This document shows positions 26,703 to 34,314 of a stretch of DNA of 64,000 nucleotides, piece by piece. Source of the stretch: JASGTU01 sp963821815. GTDB lineage: Bacteria; Chloroflexota; Anaerolineae; Caldilineales; Caldilineaceae. Within the stretch, counting starts at the first letter, position 1; every line of letters begins with the position of its first letter. The notes below the pieces were generated by a model. It saw only the letters and a program-made list of their open reading frames with translations. It ran no database searches and had not been told where the DNA came from. A program made the translations under genes and the position numbers. The stretch spans positions 1,240,001-1,304,000 of the forward strand of contig CAWGFG010000006.1 in the NCBI GenBank assembly GCA_963821815.1. The letters run 5' to 3'.

Positions 26703-28442
26703 CTATTGGCCGCACGTATTGCCAATCCGCTCCGGGTGCGTGTCGCCTTCCAGCACTAAGTCAATTAGGAACGGTCCCGGTGTAGCCAGCATCTGTTCGA
26801 TAGCCGGTGCGATTTCCCACGGCTTCTCCACTCGCACGCCGGGTACGCCCATCCCTTGTGCCAGCTCGGCGAAATGCAGTGGTGGGCTGGACAGGTCAAA
26901 ACTAAGCGGGAAGTCGTGCGCCTCAATCCCCCGTTCCTTCCAATATTGAGAGATGTTCAACTGCAGCAGTCGATACGTGCCGTTGTTGCAGACGATGAAC
27001 TTGGCATTCGTCTTGTGACGAGCGGCTGTCCACAACGCTTGAATGGTATACATGGAACCGCCGTCACCGGTGAATCCAAGAACAAGCTTATCCGGATTTG
27101 CGATCTGCGCTCCGATGGCGCCTGGGATGCCGACACCGAGGGAACCTCCGCGAGTCAGGAAGTAGTCGCCGGTTCGTTGCGGCGGCCAATATTGCACGAC
27201 CGGCGGTGAGCTGGTCAGCGCCTCGTCGAAGATGATGACATCCTCGTCCGGTAACTGTGCTGTGAGCTCCTCCATAAAGCGGGACATGTGTAGAGGCACG
27301 TCATCGCGCTTGGCTGCGTCTGCCTTGGCAGCCTCCATGCGGTGCGACTTTTTAGAAGCGGCAAGTGTATCGGTTCGAGACTTCGCTTGCGATTTCTGTT
27401 CCGCCGACTGGGTACGCTTGAGCTCATCGGCTAATAAGGAAAGTGTCAACTTCGGATTCGCAACTACACCAATGTCCACCGAATGGTTCTTGGCGATCTC
27501 GTACGCGTTCAGGTCAATGTGAAGCACTTTGGCATCGTCGGCGAAGATATCGCCCAGTTCGGGGAAGACCTCCGGCAGGATATAGGTGCCCACTACCAGA
27601 TTCACGTCAGCCCGCTGCATGACGGGCAAACTGGAGGAACCGAACATGTGGCCTGTCATGCCCTGATAGAGCGGGTGATCGTAGCGGATGTTGACCTCTC
27701 CGGCATCGGCTTCCCACACCTCCGCGCCCAACAGTTCCGCCACGCTTTCCAGTTCAGTCTGCGCCTGGGAATAGGCGACGCCGTCGCCCACAAAGATAAA
27801 CGGTCTTTCTGCAGCGGTGAGGATGGTCGCCATCTCTTTGATGGTCTCAGCATCCGGCACGACGCGTGTCGATGGAATGGACGTCGGGCGAACATCCTCT
27901 ACCACCGGTGCATCCAATATGTCTTCTGGCAGGCAGACATAGACCGGACCCATGGGCGGTGTTGCTGCAATCTTGATGGCACGTCGAATCGTTCGCAGCA
28001 GCGACGCTGGATCCAGCGCTATTGTCGACCATTTGGTGACCGGCTCTGCAAAGGCAACAAGATCGCCTGCCATCTGCGCATCCATCGCCATGTAGCGCAC
28101 GCCAGCGTCACCTCCGATCACCACGAGCGGCGAATGACCGCGCTTGGCCTGGTAGAGCGCGCCGATGGCATTGCCCACGCCAGGCGTCGAGTGCAACTGG
28201 ACGAGCGTAGGACGCTGTGTGGCTCTCGCATAGCCGTCTGCCGTCAACACAGCAACCGTTTCCTGAAGCGTCAAAATGTATTTCATCTCCGGATATGCGT
28301 CTAGCGCATCCAGAAAACCCTGCTCCACGGTGCCTGGGTTGCCAAACATGTGGTCCATGCCGTCCGCCAGAAACTGCTCGATAATCGCGAAGCGACCTGT
28401 CTTGGCCCCGTCCTGTTTACCAGCCATACCGTCTGAGTCCAT
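26703..28442 (-). CDS. Thiamine-diphosphate enzyme, benzoylformate-decarboxylase-like
   Basis: This 579-residue protein has the three domains of ThDP decarboxylases. The N-terminal Pyr domain carries the catalytic Glu61 in TLQETVAVL and NPGTVEQGFLDALD, like MdlC. A central domain follows. The C-terminal PP domain has the ThDP motif that starts at GDGGSMYTIQALW (about residue 458) and ends with NN. Benzoylformate decarboxylase, acetolactate synthase and oxalyl-CoA decarboxylase share this layout. The GNPGT segment is closest to MdlC-type enzymes. The linker region around 345-380 is charged. The start overlaps the upstream PfpI-like gene by 26 bases. An ATG five codons later (28427) is an alternative. 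Confidence 0.9.
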   Translation of the reverse strand: MDSDGMAGKQDGAKTGRFAIIEQFLADGMDHMFGNPGTVEQGFLDALDAYPEMKYILTLQETVAVLTADGYARATQRPTLVQLHSTPGVGNAIGALYQAKRGHSPLVVIGGDAGVRYMAMDAQMAGDLVAFAEPVTKWSTIALDPASLLRTIRRAIKIAATPPMGPVYVCLPEDILDAPVVEDVRPTSIPSTRVVPDAETIKEMATILTAAERPFIFVGDGVAYSQAQTELESVAELLGAEVWEADAGEVNIRYDHPLYQGMTGHMFGSSSLPVMQRADVNLVVGTYILPEVFPELGDIFADDAKVLHIDLNAYEIAKNHSVDIGVVANPKLTLSLLADELKRTQSAEQKSQAKSRTDTLAASKKSHRMEAAKADAAKRDDVPLHMSRFMEELTAQLPDEDVIIFDEALTSSPPVVQYWPPQRTGDYFLTRGGSLGVGIPGAIGAQIANPDKLVLGFTGDGGSMYTIQALWTAARHKTNAKFIVCNNGTYRLLQLNISQYWKERGIEAHDFPLSFDLSSPPLHFAELAQGMGVPGVRVEKPWEIAPAIEQMLATPGPFLIDLVLEGDTHPERIGNTCGQ

Positions 28443-29271
28443 TCTCTAGCACTTCAACCATCAACTCGCCTACCAAACGCGAGTCCTGCGTCGACCGTCC
28501 GGTAAGGAACGGGTAGTCAAGAATGGTGGAAAGCGTATGCCCGACGCCGCCGTGATACTGTCCATCCGGACCAACTGCATCGCGCAGGATGTATTCCAGC
28601 GGGTAGAATGGCGGTCCGAAATTGGCGCTTGTGTTCATGGGTTCACCGTTGAAGTCGTACATCTGGGCAAAGCCCGTGCCGTCTTTGTAATCATACTCAC
28701 GGGCATGTCCAGTCACATGCTTACCCCTGATGATGCTTTTGCGATCCGTCCAATCGCGGGCGAAAGCAAGGCACGTAACGCAGTAGCACTCTGCCGCAAT
28801 CAGCTTGTCCTGATGCAAGAAGCCCAGAACCACATCGTGCAGGCGCTCGTTGTTAACCATGTCAGCCATTGGTCCGCTGCCGCCTGGCAGGAGCAAAGCG
28901 TCGTACTTTTCCAAGTCTTGCCAACACTCGTTGCGCTTGTTGTTATACTGCTCTAGCTCATGTCCAAAGCTGGGGCCGTTGAAATATGGCAGCGCAGGGA
29001 ACCAACTTGAGAGATCGATGGGGTCATCAAGCAGCGAAGACTCGTGCACCTCTCGCGTTCGACCAGCATAATGGTCATCCGTTACGACCTTGTCCAACGG
29101 CGGATCCAAATAACCTGCTTCCATACTAGGTGGGAGCGCAGGCGGTTTGCGACCAAATGCGGTCATGAAGTCAATCTGATAGTCGTGTTCAAGCAGCACG
29201 TCATAGGGGCCGACCAACTCTTCACCCCAATATCCCCATTCCGACAGCATACATAATATCTTCTTGCTCAT
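28417..29271 (-). CDS. Long DJ-1/PfpI-like protein with atypical cysteine elbow
   Basis: 284 residues from the ATG at 29271, with AGGAGAG upstream. The Rossmann-like core has DALLLPGGSGPMADMVNN followed by the elbow AAECYCVTCLAFA. Cys162 aligns with the DJ-1/Hsp31 nucleophile, but Tyr replaces the usual His, and two more cysteines (164, 167) follow. It is longer than PfpI and nearer Hsp31-like proteins. Its last 26 bases overlap the ThDP enzyme start, so the two are translationally coupled and probably act together. It is the first gene of the minus-strand island. Confidence 0.85.
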   Translation of the reverse strand: MSKKILCMLSEWGYWGEELVGPYDVLLEHDYQIDFMTAFGRKPPALPPSMEAGYLDPPLDKVVTDDHYAGRTREVHESSLLDDPIDLSSWFPALPYFNGPSFGHELEQYNNKRNECWQDLEKYDALLLPGGSGPMADMVNNERLHDVVLGFLHQDKLIAAECYCVTCLAFARDWTDRKSIIRGKHVTGHAREYDYKDGTGFAQMYDFNGEPMNTSANFGPPFYPLEYILRDAVGPDGQYHGGVGHTLSTILDYPFLTGRSTQDSRLVGELMVEVLENGLRRYGW

Positions 29272-29783
29272 TGAGTCTCTCCTGCTCATTCAGAAATCGA
29301 CGACTTTAGCTAAGGAAATTCCACATTTCGGAGCAAGGCTGCATCAAATACGACCTCGCTGCGTTCCGCATTTCGTGGCTTTAGTTGGAGCGTGATACCT
29401 ACTGCTGACGATTTTTCCGTTCGCGACAGCCAAATCGTCATAGCAAGCACAAGCTGATATTCGGTTATTGAGTCAGTGTCGCTGTGGTATGTGGTCGATG
29501 AAGTGGCGATGATGCCTTGCTGGCTGACAATGGTCGAGGAGTGTATCTGCATGTTTGGACATTGTCAAATGCCGAAAATCCGCCAGAAACAGGAGGTTTA
29601 TTGAGCAGGATTTCACAATACAGCATCGTTTCGGGCTGCAGATTTTGTGCTCTATTACCAGCGGAGACGCTGTGCTATAATCCGACCTCGTTCACGGAAT
29701 GGCGATTGCCGCCATTCCCATGGGGCATCGTACGGATCAGTTTTCGATCATACCGCAGCAGTCTGACTGGAGCCTCAAGACAA
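29272..29783. other. Divergent intergenic region before the kinase/FGE locus
   Basis: This stretch separates the minus-strand island from the plus-strand locus. The plus frame of the next gene stays open through much of it. An AGGAGG at 29591-29596 stands before an in-frame TTG at 29601. An extended -10 (TGCTATAAT, 29673-29681) lies after that TTG, which favours a later translation start. I see no convincing gene of its own here. Confidence 0.6.
29673..29681 (+). promoter_or_regulatory. Putative extended -10 promoter element for the kinase/FGE locus
   Basis: TGCTATAAT is a perfect extended -10 (TGn plus TATAAT). No good -35 lies at 17-18 bases, which is tolerated by extended -10 promoters. 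Transcription would begin near 29688, about 95 bases before the preferred GTG start. Confidence 0.45.
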
Positions 29784-32414
29784 GTGACGGAAGGCGACGC
29801 AAAACCGAATCCAGAATCATCACTGGGCGACCGTGTGAGGTTAGCGCCTGGGCTTCGTCTCTCCCCAAAGCAATTGGCGCTGCTGGATCGCGCATTGCCG
29901 GCGGATCGACAGATTCTTGTGACACAGGAATTCCGTACAGGCTACAGCGGAGCCATTGTCGTGCTCGTCTCGGTTGGCGCCGGCAGAGCGCCACTGGTTG
30001 TGAAGTTGGCGCATCCGCTTGACCTTTGGCGCGAATACCGCGCCTACAACGAGTTCGTGCGCCAAGTTTCGCCGCAGAATATTGCTCATCTTCAAGGGGA
30101 GCCTATCGTCTCCGAGGACGGGCAGCTAGGTATTTTGCAGTACACCTTCGCCGGCGGCGAGTCGCATCAACCCACTACCAGCCTGCAAACCTATTACTTG
30201 TCGGCAGGCGCAGACCAGACGTCGGAAGTGCTCAATCGCATCTTCCGCGTCTTCGGCAGGCACTGGTGGGCAGACAACCGCACCCAGTCCTACGTGCTCG
30301 ACGAATACTACGACCAGTTGTTGCCCGTTCATCTGCAGGCGGAGGTAATCGGCGAAAACGCGGAGCCGGATCACACGATTCGTTCCGGCGAAAGCAGCGT
30401 AATGGTTATCACCGAGATCGAGTGCGGTGAGATCGTTCATCTGGTCGACTTCACCGTGTCGAAATCGAGGGACGATGGCAAGCGGCTGACATTGGTAGGA
30501 GTGCCACCGAGAAACCAGGCTGCAGCGCCGATACGCATCCGGGTCATTTCCGATTCGCCGCTCGGTGTAACACCAGGCGACACAACACCGCCCTTGACTG
30601 TCAAGGTGTCAGCCACCCGCTCATCACTTTTGGGCGACGCAGCCAAAATGGCGTTACCTGACTTCGATCCTGCATCGGATGTATTTCAGGTTTCAGCCAG
30701 CAAGAACGGCAAGGGATCGCTGATCTACTCACTGCCCAACCCGCTGCAGGTGCTGTGGAAGCAGCTCTACAGCGTGGTCGAAACGAAGATGTCCATCATA
30801 CACGGCGACCTAAATCTACAGAACATTTTAGTGGACGATCCTACCGGTTTTGCGTGGCTGATTGACTTTGCAGAGACCCGCGTCGGCCCCACCCTTCTGG
30901 ACCTGCAGCGACTGGAAGTACAGGTGATCACCAAGCTTATGCCCCTTCATGGGCAGATCGAGCTAGGCGAAATGGTAGACGTGATGAACCGACTGCATGC
31001 GGACCCACCTCTGCCGCCGCCGCAGAATCCGAACATGAGTGAGCCGTACACTTTGCTTGTCACCATCCGTCGCTTGGCAAGACAGTATCTCATTGACGAC
31101 CTAAACTGGAACGAATACTACTATGGGCTGATCACTGCGCTAGTTGGCTCATTGAAATACGATGAGTTGGACAATCTTACACGCGCCGTCTCATTTGTTG
31201 CCGCAGGCGCAGCAAGTGACCTGGTTGGTAAGCGTATGCGCTCTTCCTTCCAATCACAGCCGCCTATTCAGCCCACGGAAGAGCCGTTGCAGCAGGCTGG
31301 AAGTGGCCGTTCGACTCGTTCGAACCCGGGTGGAAATTTTACGGTTTACACAGGTGTTGGCATCGCTGTGTTATTGCTTCTTCTCGTTGGAATAGCTGGC
31401 TGGTGGATTGCTGGCAGACCCAAAGTGGGCGATTCGGCACAGGCGACGCCTGAACCCACACTAGTTGTGACTGCTATCGGCGTCGCAACTGGAATCGGCA
31501 ATGATGGCGGCGTCGCGCAGAATGAATCGTCTACAGATATCAACAGTGAAAATGATGCCGCAACCAGCACAAATGACGGTGAGACAGGCAGTGCTTTAGC
31601 GGATACTGCAACGGATACAATTGAAGTAGCCGCATCAGATACGACCGCTGCGACAGCCGAAGCCGTGGTTGAGGCAGAAGAAACCGCGCCAGAAGCGACT
31701 GCAGCGCCGCAAATTGGCGATACACGGACTGGTGAAGTAAATGACGCCCTGTTTCTGTTCGTGCCCGGCGGCGAGTTCAATATGGGCGCGGACAACGAGC
31801 GTGAGGACGAAGGGCCAAAGCATGTAGTATTACTGGACGCGTTCTGGCTCATGCGCGATGAAGTCACCAATGCGCAGTATCAGCAATGTGTCCAGGAAGG
31901 CTCATGCACTGCGCCATCATCATCCGACGGTGACGATCCGAGTCGTGCAAACCATCCCGTTGCACACGTAACCTGGGAACAGGCGAATCAATATGCGGAG
32001 TGGGCAGGCGGACGGCTCCCCACGGAAGCTGAATGGGAGTCGGCAGCAAGAGGTGATGACAGCCGTTCCTATCCATGGGGTGAGGATACACCAGACAGTG
32101 ACCTGCTCAACTTCAATTTTAATGTCGGAGACACGACCGAAGTGGGTTCCTATCCCGAAGGGGCAGGTCCGTTTGGCCACCTAGACATGGCAGGCAACGT
32201 AGAAGAGTGGGTTGCGGATCGGTACGATGGCAGTTATTATGCTGCCTCTCCCGAAGCGAATCCGCTTGGACCGGAGACTGGTCCATTACGTGTTGTTCGA
32301 GGCGGTTCGTACTACAGCAATGGAATAGACGTACGAACATACACCAGGGAGAAGGCGCTACCCAACGCACATTTCGATAGCGTGGGATTTCGAGTTGCCA
32401 TGCCGTCTCAGTAG
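29784..32414 (+). CDS. Membrane protein with APH-like kinase domain and extracellular FGE-sulfatase domain
   Basis: About 876 residues from a GTG at 29784. That start gives the same N-terminal length as the paralogue at 39.5 kb; a TTG at 29601 with AGGAGG is the alternative. Residues 1-480 form a kinase-like domain with a glycine loop (GYSGA), the Lys in LVVKLAHP, the catalytic loop HGDLNLQN (His340) and the metal Asp361 in IDFAE. A beta-rich segment is inserted between the lobes. One membrane helix (about 524-546) and a Thr/Ala-rich linker lead to an FGE-sulfatase domain (about 653-876: PGGEFNMGAD, RLPTEAEWE, GNVEEWVADR, RGGSYYSN). That domain lacks the two catalytic cysteines of true formylglycine-generating enzyme. 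It reads as a receptor kinase with an outer sensing or binding domain (inference). Confidence 0.85.
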   Translation: MTEGDAKPNPESSLGDRVRLAPGLRLSPKQLALLDRALPADRQILVTQEFRTGYSGAIVVLVSVGAGRAPLVVKLAHPLDLWREYRAYNEFVRQVSPQNIAHLQGEPIVSEDGQLGILQYTFAGGESHQPTTSLQTYYLSAGADQTSEVLNRIFRVFGRHWWADNRTQSYVLDEYYDQLLPVHLQAEVIGENAEPDHTIRSGESSVMVITEIECGEIVHLVDFTVSKSRDDGKRLTLVGVPPRNQAAAPIRIRVISDSPLGVTPGDTTPPLTVKVSATRSSLLGDAAKMALPDFDPASDVFQVSASKNGKGSLIYSLPNPLQVLWKQLYSVVETKMSIIHGDLNLQNILVDDPTGFAWLIDFAETRVGPTLLDLQRLEVQVITKLMPLHGQIELGEMVDVMNRLHADPPLPPPQNPNMSEPYTLLVTIRRLARQYLIDDLNWNEYYYGLITALVGSLKYDELDNLTRAVSFVAAGAASDLVGKRMRSSFQSQPPIQPTEEPLQQAGSGRSTRSNPGGNFTVYTGVGIAVLLLLLVGIAGWWIAGRPKVGDSAQATPEPTLVVTAIGVATGIGNDGGVAQNESSTDINSENDAATSTNDGETGSALADTATDTIEVAASDTTAATAEAVVEAEETAPEATAAPQIGDTRTGEVNDALFLFVPGGEFNMGADNEREDEGPKHVVLLDAFWLMRDEVTNAQYQQCVQEGSCTAPSSSDGDDPSRANHPVAHVTWEQANQYAEWAGGRLPTEAEWESAARGDDSRSYPWGEDTPDSDLLNFNFNVGDTTEVGSYPEGAGPFGHLDMAGNVEEWVADRYDGSYYAASPEANPLGPETGPLRVVRGGSYYSNGIDVRTYTREKALPNAHFDSVGFRVAMPSQ

Positions 32415-32513
32415 CTTATCTAAAAAGTGCGATATCAAGTGGTCGTTAGTAACTACCTTCGGAGAGCGGCATCTGAACAAAGAAGGTCAAATACTTAATT
32501 AGGGAGAATGCGG

Positions 32514-32555
32514 CATCACCCCGAACCAATCCCACACAGAATGAGCGGGGTGATG
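32514..32555 (+). other. Inverted repeat in the leader of the DUF4399 lipoprotein gene
   Basis: CATCACCCCG (32514-32523) and CGGGGTGATG (32546-32555) are a perfect 10-bp inverted repeat with a 22-base loop, ending six bases before the AGGAGA of the next gene. It could be an mRNA hairpin that affects translation, a weak attenuator or an operator. There is no T-tract. Confidence 0.6.
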
Positions 32556-32572
32556 AGATCTAGGAGAACAAA

Positions 32573-34258
32573 ATGGAATATCAGCGACTGTTCCTGCGCA
32601 GCGGCATTGCAGCACTAACGATACTAGCGCTAACTGCTTGTGCGCCAGCCATAGATATTGCGCAACAGATTCGCGACGCGCTATACGGGTTACCATCCCA
32701 GCCAACACAGACCGACGCTCTCACCACTGCCACTCCGCCCCAACCCGAAGCCATCGACAATCAAGATCAGGAATCCCAGCCATCGGCTGCATCCGATGCT
32801 GCTGCACAGCGCGTCTTCTTCGTTTCGCCAGTAGACAGTGAAGTGGTCACCTCGCCGGTACATGTGGAGATGGGCGCCACGGGCCTGACCATCGAACCTG
32901 CCGGAGAAATTGCAGAGAACGCGGGTCACATGCACATTCTTGTAGACGAGGATTTCGTGGCGCCAGGTGAAGTGATCCTGGCTTCAGACACGATGCTCCA
33001 TTATGGCGGTGGACAGACCGAGGCAACGCTCGATTTGCCGCCAGGCGAGCACACGCTGCGGCTGCAATTCGCCAATGGCGCTCATATCGCGCTGGACGGT
33101 GACCAGTATCGTGACGAGATCACCATCACGGTGGCCGAAGAAGAAGCCCAGTCGCCAGACGCCGGTTCGCAGTCGGTCTTTTTCGTATCGCCTGAGGACG
33201 GCGTCGAGGTCACATCTCCGCTACATGTGGAGATGGGCGCAACGGGCCTGACCATCGAACCTGCCGGGGAAATTGCAGAGAACGCTGGTCACATGCACAT
33301 ACTTGTGGACGAGGATTTCGTAGCGCCAGGTGAAGTAATCCTGGCTTCAGACACAATGCTTCATTACGGCGGCGGACAAACCGAAGCAACGCTGGACTTA
33401 GCGCCTGGCGAGCACACGCTGCGGCTGCAATTCGCCAACGGCGCGCATATCGCGTTGGACGGCGAACAATATCGCGACGAGATCACTGTGACTGTGACTG
33501 GCGAGGATTCCACCGCATCGCATTCACATTCCGAAGAGGACGGTTCGCCTGCAGTATTTTTCATTTCGCCCACAGACGGCTCAGTCGTCAATTCACCGCT
33601 ACACGTGGAAATGGGCGCGACCGGCCTGTCCGTCGATCCTGCCGGCGATATCAAAGAGAACTCGGGTCACATGCACATTCTTGTGGACGAGGATTTCGTA
33701 GCGCCAGGCGAAGTGATCCTGGCATCAGACACGATGCTCCATTACGGCGGCGGGCAAACCGAGGCGACACTCGACTTAACGCCGGGCGAGCATACTCTAC
33801 GGCTGCAGTTCGCTGACGGCGCCCATATCGCCCTGGACGGTGAACAGTATCGCGACGAAATTACCGTCACAGTTGCCGAAGGTTCAGCTGAATCGACTGA
33901 CACGGCAACACAGGCGAATAATGAACCATCTGTCTTCTTCACTTCGCCGACAGATGGAGCCGAGGTCACATCACCTTTTGAGGTTGAGATGGGCGCGACT
34001 GGCCTGTCCGTCGACCCAGCCGGCGATATCAAAGAGAACTCAGGTCACATGCACATCCTGGTCGACGAAGACTTCGTCGCGCCGGGAGAAGTGATCTTGG
34101 CTTCAGACACGATGCTTCACTATGGGGACGGCCAGACAAAAACAACGCTTGACTTGCCGCCTGGTGAGCACACGCTGCGGTTGCAATTCGCCAACGGCGC
34201 ACATATCGCGCTGGAAGGTGACCAGTATCGCGACGAGATTACCATAACCGTAAAGTAG
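32573..34258 (+). CDS. Lipoprotein with four tandem DUF4399 domains
   Basis: This 561-residue protein has a lipoprotein signal (lipobox LTAC, Cys23), a Pro/Gln/Ala-rich linker, and four near-identical DUF4399 modules beginning near residues 81, 202, 328 and 454. Each has GHMHILVDEDFVAPGEVIL, DTMLHYG(G/D)GQT and PGEHTLRLQFA(N/D)GAHIAL. The function of DUF4399 is not known. The regularly placed His residues in HMHILVD and MLHYG could bind metal (inference). It lies outside the membrane next to FGE-like proteins of the same locus. AGGAGA precedes the ATG. Confidence 0.9.
   Translation: MEYQRLFLRSGIAALTILALTACAPAIDIAQQIRDALYGLPSQPTQTDALTTATPPQPEAIDNQDQESQPSAASDAAAQRVFFVSPVDSEVVTSPVHVEMGATGLTIEPAGEIAENAGHMHILVDEDFVAPGEVILASDTMLHYGGGQTEATLDLPPGEHTLRLQFANGAHIALDGDQYRDEITITVAEEEAQSPDAGSQSVFFVSPEDGVEVTSPLHVEMGATGLTIEPAGEIAENAGHMHILVDEDFVAPGEVILASDTMLHYGGGQTEATLDLAPGEHTLRLQFANGAHIALDGEQYRDEITVTVTGEDSTASHSHSEEDGSPAVFFISPTDGSVVNSPLHVEMGATGLSVDPAGDIKENSGHMHILVDEDFVAPGEVILASDTMLHYGGGQTEATLDLTPGEHTLRLQFADGAHIALDGEQYRDEITVTVAEGSAESTDTATQANNEPSVFFTSPTDGAEVTSPFEVEMGATGLSVDPAGDIKENSGHMHILVDEDFVAPGEVILASDTMLHYGDGQTKTTLDLPPGEHTLRLQFANGAHIALEGDQYRDEITITVK
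32813..34255 (+). repeat. Four direct repeats of 363-378 bp (DUF4399 modules)
   Basis: Units begin at about 32813, 33176, 33554 and 33932, with spacings of 363, 378 and 378 bases. Long stretches are identical at the DNA level as well as the protein level, for instance the segment coding for GHMHILVDEDF. This points to recent duplication or ongoing gene conversion, and copy number may vary between strains. Confidence 0.88.
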
Positions 34259-34314
34259 ACCGGAAGCCGGCACGTTGGTTGGCACAAAGAAAAGAAGCTT
34301 GAAGAGAGGATATT

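Noticed and set aside
27483..28304. Long plus-strand open frame of 273 codons
   Set aside because: It is antisense to the ThDP enzyme, has no family features and no ribosome site. It arises from codon usage on the other strand.
29310..29552. Minus-strand open frame of 80 codons before the kinase locus
   Set aside because: No ribosome site and no recognisable pattern. It lies in the divergent promoter region.
32813..34255. Regular repeats considered as a CRISPR-like array
   Set aside because: Units are about 370 bp, coding in one frame and without spacers. They are protein domain repeats.
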